A DNA stretch of 50,841 nt from Chloroflexota bacterium. GTDB taxonomy: Bacteria > Chloroflexota > Anaerolineae > Aggregatilineales > Ch27. Each line of letters starts with the position of its first letter. Within the stretch, counting starts at the first letter, position 1. Where the stretch lies: positions 1-50,841 of the forward strand of contig JAIOAT010000021.1 in the NCBI GenBank assembly GCA_019873685.1, read 5' to 3'. The notes under the pieces were generated by a model. It saw only the letters and a program-made list of their open reading frames with translations. It had not been told where the DNA came from and ran no database searches. The translations under genes and the position numbers were made by a program. This document shows positions 16,422-25,836 of the stretch, in pieces.

Positions 16422-18959
16422 ATGACGACCAAGCAGTCAGGCAAGACCAGAACCGGAAGCCGACCGAATGGTCATTCCGGTCCTCCATTGCCCCTGCGCC
16501 ACCTGCCGCTTTCTGAAAATGCGCGGACCGTCCTGGCCAAGCGCTATCTGCGGCGCGGGCCGGATGGCCAGCCGGCGGAGACCGAGCATGAGATGTTCTG
16601 GCGGGTGGCCAGCCATGTCGCGGCAGCAGAGGCGGAACTGGCGGGGGATGTTGAGCTGTGGTCGAACCGCTTCTATGACCTGCTGACGGATATCCGGTTC
16701 TTCCCCAACAGCCCGACCTTCACCGGCGCGGGCACGCCGCTGGGCCAGCTGGCCGCGTGTTTTGTGCTGGCTATCGACGATGACATGGGCCGTACCCCTT
16801 CCGGTATCTTTCAGACGCTGCGGGACGCGGCGCTGATCCAGCAGACTGGCGGCGGGAATGGCTTTTCGTTCAGCCGCCTGCGGCCCAAAGGCGCACTGGT
16901 GCGTTCCTCGATGGGCAAGGCAACCGGGCCGGTGGGCTTCCTGCGGGTATACGACCAGGCTTTTGGCGAGATCGCGCAGGGTGGGTCCCGGCGCGGGGCC
17001 AATATGGCTGTGCTGCGCGTCGACCACCCGGACATTAAAGAGTTCATTACCTGCAAAACTAACGAGAGCCAGATCACCAATTTCAATATCTCTGTGGGCG
17101 TCACTGATGCGTTTATGCAGGCGGTGGAAAACGACGAGGATTTCGAACTGATCAACCCCGCCGATGGCGCTGTCTGGGAGACGGTGCGCGCCCGCGATCT
17201 TTTTGACCTGATCGCCCGCCAGGCGCACTTCAACGGTGAACCGGGTATCCTCTTCCTGGATACGGCCAACCGCAGCAATCCCGTCCCGCACCTCTACGAA
17301 CTGGAGGCCACCAACCCGTGCGGCGAGCAATGGCTGGGGCCGTTTGAAAACTGCTGCCTGGGGTCGATCAACCTGGCCCGGCACATGACCGACGACGATC
17401 GGCTGGACTGGGAGAAGCTGCAGCGCACCATTGAAGAATCCACCCGCTTCCTGGATGACGTAGTGACGGCCAACGCCTATGTTCCTGCGGTGCCCCAGCT
17501 CAAACAGGCGGCTCACCGGGTACGGCGCATCGGGCTGGGGATCATGGGCCTGGCCGATATCATGTACCGGCTGGGAGTGCGCTACGGTTCCGAGGAAGGG
17601 CAGGAACTGGCCGGGCAGGTGATGGAGTTTGTGCGCTACCACACCATGCGCACCAGCATCGAACTGGCGCGGGAACGCGGCCCGTTCCCGGCCATCCGGG
17701 GTAGCCTGTACGACCCGGAAAATCTCAAATGGACGCCGCCCCGCCCGATCGCTCCCTACCGCCATGACTGGGGCCGCCCGGCTCTGGACTGGGACGCCAT
17801 CACCGCCGGGATCAGGACGCATGGCATCCGGAACGGTGCGCAGAACACCGTCGCGCCGACGGGCACGATCTCGACAGTGGCTGGGTGCGAAGGCTACGGT
17901 TGCGAGCCGGTCTTTGCCCTGGCTTACATCCGGCATGTCAACGATGGCGGGCGCGATCTGGAGCTGCAGTACACCAGCCCGCTGTTCCTGCAGGCCATGC
18001 AGCGCGCCGGTCTGGACGAGGAGACCATCCGCCGCGTAGTGGAGCAGGTCAGCGTCGATGGCAGTTGCCAGCACGTGGAAGAACTGCCGGAGGAGATCCG
18101 GCGCGTCTATGTGGTCAGCGGCGATGTCACGCCTGAAGAGCATGTCCGTATGCAGGCGGCCATGCAGGCCTTTGTCGACAACTCGATCTCCAAGACGATC
18201 AACATGCCAGCAACGGCTACGGTTGAAGACGTCAAAGAGGCTTACCGGCTGGCCTGGAAGCTGGGCTGCAAAGGCCTGACTGTCTACGTCACCGGCAGCC
18301 GTCAGAAGGTCGTCCTGGAGACGCGGGCCACCAAAGAGGCCAAGGAAACCGGGGCTAGTTCCGAGGCATCTCCCGCCGCCGCGGAGCCATTGCCGCTGTT
18401 CAACGAGGACAAGAAGCCGCGTCCGCGCCGTCTAGCCGGCTGGACTTACCGCCTGCCGACGCCGCTGGGTACGACCTACCTGACGATCAACGAGAATGGC
18501 CAGCGGAGCGACCAGCCGTTCGAGGTCTTCCTGCATACCGCCAAGGCCGGTTCCGATACCGCTGCTGTCTCGGAGGCGCTGGGCCGCCTGATCTCGTATG
18601 TGCTGCGGCTGGCGTCGCCGGTCAGCCCGCGCAAGCGGCTTAAGGAAGTCGTGCGCCAGCTGGCCGGGATCGGCGGAGGGCGGGCGACCGGCTTTGGTCC
18701 GGCGCGTGTGCGCAGCCTGCCTGACGGCATCGCTCAGATGTTGCAGATGTACCTTGACGAGACGGCGGACCGCGATCTGCAGGCTGCTTCAGGAGGGACT
18801 GCGGTGACGCCCGCCCCGGCGCCCGTCCAGCCAACCCTGCCGCTCAGTGAGCTGACGCAATCCTCGGTCGGTGATCTGTGCCCGGAATGCGGCCAGGCGA
18901 CCTTCATCAATGTCGAAGGCTGCCGCAAGTGCGATTCGTGTGGCTATAGTGAGTGTTAG
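16422..18959 (+). CDS. nrdJ: Class II (adenosylcobalamin-dependent) ribonucleoside-diphosphate reductase
   Basis: Reduces ribonucleotides to deoxyribonucleotides using adenosylcobalamin to make the thiyl radical; works with or without oxygen. 845 residues. Ten-stranded barrel with [12 protein letters not shown], the first redox cysteine C113 (LAACFVLAI), [15 protein letters not shown], and the NPCGE loop (N298, C300, E302). The second half-site [10 protein letters not shown] and the [19 protein letters not shown] loop follow. A TSCPD domain lies after a linker (about residues 665-780). The C-terminus CPECG ... [12 protein letters not shown] is a zinc-ribbon-like Cys cluster that also supplies the shuttle thiols. 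ATG 16422 has GGGGAAGGAG upstream. No nrdB partner is needed or present. Expected effector site and B12 supply are not visible here. Confidence 0.95.
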   Translation: MTTKQSGKTRTGSRPNGHSGPPLPLRHLPLSENARTVLAKRYLRRGPDGQPAETEHEMFWRVASHVAAAEAELAGDVELWSNRFYDLLTDIRFFPNSPTFTGAGTPLGQLAACFVLAIDDDMGRTPSGIFQTLRDAALIQQTGGGNGFSFSRLRPKGALVRSSMGKATGPVGFLRVYDQAFGEIAQGGSRRGANMAVLRVDHPDIKEFITCKTNESQITNFNISVGVTDAFMQAVENDEDFELINPADGAVWETVRARDLFDLIARQAHFNGEPGILFLDTANRSNPVPHLYELEATNPCGEQWLGPFENCCLGSINLARHMTDDDRLDWEKLQRTIEESTRFLDDVVTANAYVPAVPQLKQAAHRVRRIGLGIMGLADIMYRLGVRYGSEEGQELAGQVMEFVRYHTMRTSIELARERGPFPAIRGSLYDPENLKWTPPRPIAPYRHDWGRPALDWDAITAGIRTHGIRNGAQNTVAPTGTISTVAGCEGYGCEPVFALAYIRHVNDGGRDLELQYTSPLFLQAMQRAGLDEETIRRVVEQVSVDGSCQHVEELPEEIRRVYVVSGDVTPEEHVRMQAAMQAFVDNSISKTINMPATATVEDVKEAYRLAWKLGCKGLTVYVTGSRQKVVLETRATKEAKETGASSEASPAAAEPLPLFNEDKKPRPRRLAGWTYRLPTPLGTTYLTINENGQRSDQPFEVFLHTAKAGSDTAAVSEALGRLISYVLRLASPVSPRKRLKEVVRQLAGIGGGRATGFGPARVRSLPDGIAQMLQMYLDETADRDLQAASGGTAVTPAPAPVQPTLPLSELTQSSVGDLCPECGQATFINVEGCRKCDSCGYSEC

Positions 18960-18962
18960 CAG

Positions 18963-19026
18963 TCCCGGTATTGCCGGGAGGATTCGGGCGCTCCTGCCGT
19001 GCCAGCGCGGCGGGAGCGCTTTGCTT
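18963..19026 (+). terminator. Rho-independent-type terminator(s) after nrdJ
   Basis: Two hairpins in series: TCCCGG-TATTG-CCGGGA (18963-18979), and a larger one with arms GCGCTCCTGCCG (18988-18999) and CGGCGGGAGCGC (19008-19019), one G-T wobble, 8-base loop, followed by TTTGCTT. Placed directly after the nrdJ stop. Confidence 0.7.
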
Positions 19027-19103
19027 CCCGGCAGCAACCAGACTGACCATTGCCTGACGATCACCCTGCGCCGGGCGTCGATCAGCCGTTGCCTTTTCAC
19101 TGA

Positions 19104-19131
19104 TTGCCCTGCCGGTGAATTGTTTTATGAT
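19104..19131 (+). promoter_or_regulatory. candidate promoter for the alpha-2-macroglobulin gene
   Basis: TTGCCC (19104-19109), 16-base spacer, TATGAT (19126-19131), in the 245-bp gap after nrdJ. The leader of about 70 bases contains a GAGCGG-TCTAAGG-CCGCTC hairpin (19170-19188) just before the AAGGGGA ribosome-binding site. Confidence 0.45.
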
Positions 19132-19169
19132 CAAGCTAGTGAATTACTGACTCCCGTTCGTTAACCAGG

Positions 19170-19188
19170 GAGCGGTCTAAGGCCGCTC
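19170..19188 (+). repeat. leader hairpin before the alpha-2-macroglobulin start
   Basis: Perfect 6-bp stem GAGCGG/CCGCTC with a 7-base loop, ending 16 bases before the ATG and immediately before the ribosome-binding site. Could affect translation. Confidence 0.4.
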
Positions 19189-19204
19189 TAAGAAGGGGAA
19201 TCCC

Positions 19205-22200
19205 ATGAGGCGAAGACATACGGCAATCCTGACGGGTCTGTTCGGGCTGGCGCTGGTACTGGGAGTCTGGCTGGCGGGCGGGACGGGTTCTCCCGCGCAG
19301 GCCGGGCCGCCGTTGCAGCAGGGTGCACGCCCTGCGCCACAGGTCATCGATACCCAGCCGCTGCCTGGCGAGGAAATTCCGCTGGACAGCGCCATCACCT
19401 TCTACTTTGACCGGCCCATGGATCTGGAGAGCGTGCGGGCAGCCCTCAGTGTTGCCCCGGCGGCGCCGCTAAAGGTGGAGGCGGTTGACCCGCGCACCGT
19501 GCGGATCACGCCGGAAAAGCCGCTGCTGCGGGCCACGCAGTATACCTTCACGCTGGGCGCAGAAGCGCGCAGCGCGGATGGTGAGCCGCTGGGCGAGCCG
19601 TTCATCTTCAGCGTGCAGACGGTGGGCTACCTGGCAGTGGCCGAAGTGCTGCCCGCGCCGGATACCGCCCATGTCGCGACTGATTCGGCGATCACCGTGA
19701 TCTTCAACCGGCCGGTGGTGCCGCTGGTGACGGCTGAGGAAATGGCCGACCTGCCCGATCCGCTGATCTTTGACCCTCCGCTGGAAGGCGAAGGTGAGTG
19801 GCTCAACACCTCGATCTACATCTTCCACCCGGTCAGGCTGGAAGGCGGCACCACGTACACCGTGACCATCCCTGCCGGTCTGACCGATGTCACCGGCGGC
19901 GTGCTGGAGGCTGACTACGCCTGGCAGTTCACTACTGTGCCACCGGCGATCCTGACCATCAGCCCCGGCCAAAACGAGGATGGGGTGGCGCTGGACGCGC
20001 CGGTGGTGGTGACCTTCAACCAGGCCATGGATCGCGCCAGCGTCGAGAGAGCGTTTGTCCTGGCCGAGCAGGATGCCGGTGTGGTGCGCGGATCGTTCAC
20101 CTGGAATGAGGCAGCATCGGAGATGACGTTCACGCCTGCCGAGCCGCTGGCGCTGGGCGGCTTCTATACGGCGCGGGTAGACGCCCGGACTGCCCGCGCA
20201 GCCAACGGCACCACGCCGCTTGAGCGGACGATGACCTGGAACTTCATGGCTGTGGATCGTCCACGCATCCTGCGCACTGAACCGGCCAACGGCAGCAATC
20301 CGATGCCTTCGGGTGGCTTTGCTATCTTCTTTGCGACGCCGATGGATCGTACCACCCTCGATGACAAGGTAATCATCGAGCCAGAGCCGTACCGTGAACC
20401 GGAAGCCTACTACTACTCGTGGGATAACCGCTACGGTCTGAGCTTCGAACTGGAGCCAAGCACCGATTACACGATCCGCATCCTGCCGGGTATGGCCGAT
20501 GTCTACGGCAACACGATCAATCAGGAGACCGTGATCCGCTTCACCACGCAGCCCTATGAACCCTGGGTAACGCTCAATACGCCGGGCCGGGTTGGGCTGT
20601 ACAGCGCTTATGCGCCACAGACGCGCCTCTTCGCCCAGCATCTGAATGTCAGCCAGCTTGATCTGTCGCTTTACCGCCTGAGCCTGGCCGACCTGGCTCG
20701 CCTTAACGGGCCGCAAAGCTGGGAACTGTGGGACGACTTCCCGCGCCGCGAGAGCGACCTGCTGCGCCGCTGGACGGTGCCTGTCGAATCCGGGGAGAAT
20801 GAGCGCTGGTACGAACTGCTGACCATCACCACGCAGGGCGAAAGCCAGCCGCTGGAGTGCCCCGGCGCCCCTGCGCCGCGCCTGGAAGTCGGCGGCACGG
20901 CGGTGGTGATCACCGAACCGGATCCGCTCCGGGCGCGGGGAGGCAGCCCAACCGGCGAGATCGTGGCCCTGCTGTACAAGGACTACCAGCTGCCGGTTGT
21001 GGGCGGCCCGGTCTGTGAGCAGGGGCTGTACTGGTGGCAGGTGGAACTGCGCGATGGCTCGCTGGCGTGGATCGCCGAGGGCGACTCCAGCGAGTATTAC
21101 GTAGCGCTGAAGACCCCCGCGCCGCGCCCGGAGACAGTCACGGACGTGCAGACGACGGCTGTCGGCGGGGAACAGGCGCTGCCGCCCGGCGCGTACTTCC
21201 TGATCGTCTCCACGCCGGAGACGCGCAGCCGGGGCTTCCAGTCGCTGCAACACGCCATGATCGTGGCCAGCGCCAATGTTACGCTTAAATTCTCGGTGGA
21301 TTCCGCGCTGGCCTGGGTGACCGACCTTCAGACCGGGGAGCCGCTGGCCGGGGTGCCGGTCACGTTCTATGACCAGGACTTCAAGCCGATAGCCAGTGGC
21401 GTGACCGACTCCGACGGCCTGGCGACGGCCTCGATCCCGCGCCTGGAAAGCCTGTACGACTATGTGTACGCCCTGGTCAACACGCCGGAGGCGTTTGGCT
21501 TTGCCGCCAGTGAGTGGACATGGGGCATCGAGCCATATGACTTCAACCTGATGGCGGATTACTTCCCGGTGGATGTGCGGGGCTATCTGTATACCGACCG
21601 CCCGATCTACCGTCCGGGGCAGCCGGTGTACTTCCGCGGCGTGCTGCGCAGCCGCGATGACGTGACCTATACGCCGCCGAACCTGAGGGAACTGCCGATC
21701 CGGGTGCAGGATAACCTGGGCGAAACGATCTACGAGACGACCCTGCCCCTGACCCCCTACGGCACCTTCAGCGGCCAGTTCGACCTGGCGGAGGACGCCG
21801 GCCTGGGTTACTACCAGATCACGGCGGTGGTGGATCCAACCGAAGACTACAGCCCGCGCAACTTCAGCGTGTCATTCGGCGTAGCGGAATACCGCGCGCC
21901 GGAGTTCCAGGTGACGGTCACCCCGGAGTCCGATCAGGTGGTGCAGGGGGAGACGATCCGCGTGCTGGTGGATAGCCGCTATTTCTTCGGCGGCGCGGTC
22001 TCGGAGGCGCTGGTGACGTACAGCGTCCTGGCTCAGAACTACTTCTTTCAGTACAGCGGGCTGGAACGCTACGAGTTCATTGACTTCAACTACGATGAAG
22101 GCCCCAGCGTCTACTATGGCGGCGGGTACGGGTCGGTGGTGGTGGAGGGCGAAGGCGTGACCGACGCTGAAGGCCGCCTGTTGATCGAAATCCCCGCCGA

Positions 22201-25200
22201 TCTGGGTGAAGCGACACAGAGCCAGACTTTCACCATTGAGGCGTCGGTCACTGACGAAAGCGGTCAACTGGTTGCCGGCCGGGCGGCGGTGATCGTCCAC
22301 CAGGGTGAGGTTTACGTGGGCATTCGCCCGGAACGCTATGTTGGTCTGGCGGGCGAAGCCAACACGGTCAACCTGATTGCGGTGGACTGGGAGAGCGCCC
22401 CGGTAGCCGGGCAGGAAATCCGCTACGAGGTGGTAGAGCGGCGCTGGTCGAGCGTCCAGGAAGAGGATGAATATGGCCGCGCCGTATGGACGTGGGAGGT
22501 CGAGGATATCCCGGTGGAGGGCGCGTCCGGGACAGTGACGACTGGCGCCGACGGTACGGCAACGTTTGAATTCGTGCCGCCCATCGCCGGGACGTACAAG
22601 ATCCTGGCGACGACGCGCGACGGGCGCGGCAACGAGGTGCGCGCCTCCGGCTTCATGTGGGTCTCCGGGCAGCAGTACGTGGCCTGGCGGCAGCAGAACA
22701 GCAACCGGATCGAGCTGATCACCGATCGTGACAGCTACAAAGTTGGCGATATGGCCGAGGTGCTGATCGCTTCGCCGTGGCAGGGCCGGGCGATGGCGCT
22801 GCTGACCATTGAGCGCGGCGATGTGCTGCGCCATGAGGTCGTCCCGCTGGAAACCAACAGCACGGTCTACCGCTTCCCCATCGAAGACGCCTATGCGCCG
22901 AATGTGTATGTCTCGGCGTTGCTGGTCAAGGGCGTGGACGAGAACACGGCGGTGGCAGAATTCCGCGCTGGCATGGCCCAGATCGCTGTCGATCCGGAGC
23001 GGCGCGAGATCACCGTGACCGTCCGCCCGGATCGCGAGCAGGCCGGCCCGCGTGAGACGGTCACCTATACCGTGGAAACCAGGGATTACACCGGGAACCC
23101 GGTGGCGGCAGAGGTCGGCGTCGGCCTGACCGACCTGTCTGTCCTGACCATCGCCGAGCCGAACAGTTCGCCACTGATGCAGGTCTTCTACGGCCAACAG
23201 GGGCTGAGTGTGCGGACTGCCGTGCCGCTGACGCTCAGCGTTGACCAGCTCACGCAGACCACGCTGGACACAGTCAAAGGCGGCGGCGGTGGCGGCGGCG
23301 AGGGCGGCATCTTTGAGGTGCGTGAGGAATTCGTCGATACGCCATACTGGAACCCGGTCGTGCTCACGGGGGAGGACGGCATAGCGACGTTCGAAGTCAC
23401 GCTGCCCGACAACCTGACCACCTGGCGGCTGGACGCCCGCGCTGTGACCGATGGGCGTAACGGCATTACCCTGGTGGGGCAGACCACCCAGGACCTGATC
23501 AGCACCAAGCCGCTGCTGGTGCGCCCGATCACACCGCGCTTCTTCGTGGTCGGGGACGCGCTGACGCTGGTAGCGGTGGTCAACAACAATACCGGCGAGC
23601 CGATGACGGTAGATGCTTCCCTGCGGGGGGCTGGCCTGACCTTCAACAGCCCGCAGGATGTCACGGCGGAGATTCCAACCGGTGGACGCCATCGGTTCGA
23701 GTGGATGGTGACCGTTGAAGATACCGAAGCCGTTGACCTGACCTTCTATGCCAGCGGCAATGACGGCGCCTATACCGACGCCAGCAAGCCGCCGCTGGGA
23801 CAGGGCGATGATCGGTTGCTGCCGGTCTACCGCTACGAAGCGCCGGAAGTCGTGGGCACGGGCGGCATGATCGCCGAACCGGGCACGATCACCGAAGCGA
23901 TCGCGCTGCCGCGCCGCTATGACGTGACGCAGGGCGAATTGACGGTGCGGGTAGATCCGCTGCTGGCCTCCACGACGCTCGACAGCCTGGACTACCTGGA
24001 GAACTTCCCGCATCAGTGTATCGAGCAGATGGTGAGCCGCTTCCTGCCCAATGTGATGACCTATCGGGCGCTGGAATCGCTGGGCGTGGCTGACGAGGCG
24101 TTGCGGGCCAACCTGGATCGCGAAGTGTCCTTTGGCCTGCAGCGGCTCTACGCCCAGCAGAAATCTGACGGCGGCTGGGGCTGGTTCGTCAACGACCGGA
24201 GTGATACGCTGACCACCGCCTATGCTCTGATCGGGCTGGTGGAGGCCCGCAATAGCGGCTTTGCCGTCTCCAACGATGTGATCCTGCGGGCGGTGGCTTT
24301 CCTCAACGATCGCCTGATCGTGGTGGATGAGGGGACGGATGTCTGGCGGCTCAACCGGCAGGCGTTCATCCTCTACGCGCTGGCCCGCGCTGACCGGGGC
24401 AACGTGGCCCGTACCATGCGTCTGTTCGAGTTCCGCGACAGGCTCAGCCTGTACGCCCAGGCGTACCTGGCGGTCTCGCTGAACCGCATGGCGCTGGATA
24501 TGCAGAGCGAGATCGACGGCATGGTTGCCTCGCTGGTCAGCCAGGCGGCGCTCAGCGCCACCGGCGCGCACTGGCAGGAGGCGTTCACCGACTGGTGGAA
24601 CTGGAATACAGACACACGTACCACGGCGATCGTGCTCGGCGCACTGATCGAGCTGGATCCGGGCAATCCGCTGCTGGCGCAGGCCGTGCGCTGGCTGATG
24701 GTCGCCCGCCAGGGCGATCACTGGGAGACCACGCAGGAGACCGCCTGGGCGATCATGGCTCTGACGGACTGGATGGTCACCACGGGTGAACTGCAACCGG
24801 ACTATACGATCGGTGTGACGCTCAACGACGAGCGCTTGCTGGACGCTGAGGCCACGCCGGCGACCGTCCGCGAGAGCCATGTGCTGCGCATCCAGGTGGC
24901 CGACCTGCTCAAGGATCAGGCTAACCTGCTGGCGCTGACGCACGGCGATGGCCCCGGCGTGATGTACTACACCGCGCATCTGCGGGCCTTCCTGCCCGTG
25001 CCGGAGATCGAGCCGCTCAACCGGGGGATCATCATCAGCCGGCGTTACAGCCTGCAGGACGACCCGGAGCGGACGCCGATCGAGGGCGCGCCGGTGGGCC
25101 GCAATGTGCGCGTCACGCTGACGATCATCGCGCCCAACGACCTGCACTACGTCGTGATCGAGGACCCGATCCCGGCGGGTACGGACGCCGTCAACCCCAA

Positions 25201-25498
25201 CCTGCAGACTTCAGAGCAGATCGGCACCCGACCGGAAGTCGACCGGGTCGATCCGCTCAGCCGGGGCTGGGGCTGGTGGTACTTCAGCAATACCGAATTC
25301 CGCGATGAGAAGGTCGTGATCTACGCCACATACCTGCCGCGCGGCACGTACGAGTACAGCTACACCATCCGTACCGGGCTGCCGGGCGCGTTCAACGTGA
25401 TCCCGACGACCGGCTACGAGTTCTACTTCCCGGAGGTTTACGGGCGCGGGGCGGGTACGCTATTCACCATCACGCCGGAGGAGGGCGCGGAGGGCTAG
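19205..25498 (+). CDS. Secreted alpha-2-macroglobulin family protein with thioester
   Basis: 2097-residue bacterial alpha-2-macroglobulin, a family thought to trap attacking proteases outside the membrane. A Sec signal peptide (about 1-32, ending AQA) has no lipobox cysteine. About four SbsA-type Ig-like repeats follow (about 45-450; each has a PLD/PMP..TFxFxxPMD pattern), then a bacterial SH3-like segment (about 577-635, ending WIAEGDSSEYY). The macroglobulin core includes TDRPIYRPGQPVYFRG (about 797). A poly-glycine hinge at about 1359-1367 precedes the A2M domain (YWNPVVLTGEDG, LPDNLTTWRLDARA). The thioester motif is C1605-I-E-Q1608 in a helical TED domain (GGWGWFVNDRSD); a receptor-like end domain follows. 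The usual partner PBP1c is not adjacent; the gene stands alone between two terminators. ATG 19205 follows AAGGGGA. Confidence 0.93.
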   Translation: MRRRHTAILTGLFGLALVLGVWLAGGTGSPAQAGPPLQQGARPAPQVIDTQPLPGEEIPLDSAITFYFDRPMDLESVRAALSVAPAAPLKVEAVDPRTVRITPEKPLLRATQYTFTLGAEARSADGEPLGEPFIFSVQTVGYLAVAEVLPAPDTAHVATDSAITVIFNRPVVPLVTAEEMADLPDPLIFDPPLEGEGEWLNTSIYIFHPVRLEGGTTYTVTIPAGLTDVTGGVLEADYAWQFTTVPPAILTISPGQNEDGVALDAPVVVTFNQAMDRASVERAFVLAEQDAGVVRGSFTWNEAASEMTFTPAEPLALGGFYTARVDARTARAANGTTPLERTMTWNFMAVDRPRILRTEPANGSNPMPSGGFAIFFATPMDRTTLDDKVIIEPEPYREPEAYYYSWDNRYGLSFELEPSTDYTIRILPGMADVYGNTINQETVIRFTTQPYEPWVTLNTPGRVGLYSAYAPQTRLFAQHLNVSQLDLSLYRLSLADLARLNGPQSWELWDDFPRRESDLLRRWTVPVESGENERWYELLTITTQGESQPLECPGAPAPRLEVGGTAVVITEPDPLRARGGSPTGEIVALLYKDYQLPVVGGPVCEQGLYWWQVELRDGSLAWIAEGDSSEYYVALKTPAPRPETVTDVQTTAVGGEQALPPGAYFLIVSTPETRSRGFQSLQHAMIVASANVTLKFSVDSALAWVTDLQTGEPLAGVPVTFYDQDFKPIASGVTDSDGLATASIPRLESLYDYVYALVNTPEAFGFAASEWTWGIEPYDFNLMADYFPVDVRGYLYTDRPIYRPGQPVYFRGVLRSRDDVTYTPPNLRELPIRVQDNLGETIYETTLPLTPYGTFSGQFDLAEDAGLGYYQITAVVDPTEDYSPRNFSVSFGVAEYRAPEFQVTVTPESDQVVQGETIRVLVDSRYFFGGAVSEALVTYSVLAQNYFFQYSGLERYEFIDFNYDEGPSVYYGGGYGSVVVEGEGVTDAEGRLLIEIPADLGEATQSQTFTIEASVTDESGQLVAGRAAVIVHQGEVYVGIRPERYVGLAGEANTVNLIAVDWESAPVAGQEIRYEVVERRWSSVQEEDEYGRAVWTWEVEDIPVEGASGTVTTGADGTATFEFVPPIAGTYKILATTRDGRGNEVRASGFMWVSGQQYVAWRQQNSNRIELITDRDSYKVGDMAEVLIASPWQGRAMALLTIERGDVLRHEVVPLETNSTVYRFPIEDAYAPNVYVSALLVKGVDENTAVAEFRAGMAQIAVDPERREITVTVRPDREQAGPRETVTYTVETRDYTGNPVAAEVGVGLTDLSVLTIAEPNSSPLMQVFYGQQGLSVRTAVPLTLSVDQLTQTTLDTVKGGGGGGGEGGIFEVREEFVDTPYWNPVVLTGEDGIATFEVTLPDNLTTWRLDARAVTDGRNGITLVGQTTQDLISTKPLLVRPITPRFFVVGDALTLVAVVNNNTGEPMTVDASLRGAGLTFNSPQDVTAEIPTGGRHRFEWMVTVEDTEAVDLTFYASGNDGAYTDASKPPLGQGDDRLLPVYRYEAPEVVGTGGMIAEPGTITEAIALPRRYDVTQGELTVRVDPLLASTTLDSLDYLENFPHQCIEQMVSRFLPNVMTYRALESLGVADEALRANLDREVSFGLQRLYAQQKSDGGWGWFVNDRSDTLTTAYALIGLVEARNSGFAVSNDVILRAVAFLNDRLIVVDEGTDVWRLNRQAFILYALARADRGNVARTMRLFEFRDRLSLYAQAYLAVSLNRMALDMQSEIDGMVASLVSQAALSATGAHWQEAFTDWWNWNTDTRTTAIVLGALIELDPGNPLLAQAVRWLMVARQGDHWETTQETAWAIMALTDWMVTTGELQPDYTIGVTLNDERLLDAEATPATVRESHVLRIQVADLLKDQANLLALTHGDGPGVMYYTAHLRAFLPVPEIEPLNRGIIISRRYSLQDDPERTPIEGAPVGRNVRVTLTIIAPNDLHYVVIEDPIPAGTDAVNPNLQTSEQIGTRPEVDRVDPLSRGWGWWYFSNTEFRDEKVVIYATYLPRGTYEYSYTIRTGLPGAFNVIPTTGYEFYFPEVYGRGAGTLFTITPEEGAEG

Positions 25499-25528
25499 CC
25501 ATCCCCCCTCATCTGAGTGCACCAAACA

Positions 25529-25566
25529 GCCGCCGGGGCAAGGTCACGCGCCCCGGCGGCTTGTAT
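25529..25566 (+). terminator. terminator after the alpha-2-macroglobulin gene
   Basis: Perfect 11-bp stem GCCGCCGGGGC (25529-25539) / GCCCCGGCGGC (25550-25560), 10-base loop, followed by TTGTATT. Begins 30 bases after the stop codon. Confidence 0.75.
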
Positions 25567-25718
25567 TGGGCGCCGCCGGGAACAGGACGAATCGCAGGCC
25601 AGCGGGTGATTCCTGCCCCCGCTGGATCAGCCGCGCCTGGGATACAATCGAAGCGGTGGGGCCAGTATCCCGGTGAAAGCCGGAGGGCAATTTACAGCGC
25701 GGGAGGGGGTGCTCCCGG

Positions 25719-25724
25719 TATAAT
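25719..25724 (+). promoter_or_regulatory. candidate -10 (TATAAT) for the aldolase gene
   Basis: Consensus TATAAT, 113 bases before the aldolase start. No -35 at 17 bases; a TTTACA (25691-25696) is present but 22 bases away. A second -10-like TACAAT lies at 25643-25648. The rest of the 338-bp gap holds the upstream terminator and a leader hairpin. Confidence 0.4.
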
Positions 25725-25764
25725 CAAACAGGTTAAGCCGTAGTTCGCAAGGTGGTAGCGCAGG

Positions 25765-25787
25765 CTGCGGGGAACCGCAGGCTGTTT
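25765..25787 (+). repeat. GNRA-type hairpin in the aldolase leader
   Basis: CTGCGG-GGAA-CCGCAG: six perfect pairs closed by a GNRA tetraloop, followed by GCTGTTTT. The flanks contain GCAGGCTG twice (around 25760 and 25777). Possibly an attenuator-like leader structure or an RNA stabiliser; function not known. Confidence 0.4.
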
Positions 25788-25836
25788 TGCCGGGCGCCAC
25801 GGTGCAGGGTGACCCGGTTCATGAAAGGAGCACGTC

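Noticed and set aside
21872-25147. Very long antisense open frame (1091 codons) opposite the alpha-2-macroglobulin gene
   Set aside because: The translation is His/Arg/Gln-rich with no recognisable domain; it is the expected by-product of strong GC-biased codon use in the real gene. The same holds for the long antisense frames opposite nuoM2, ftsZ, nrdJ and murD.
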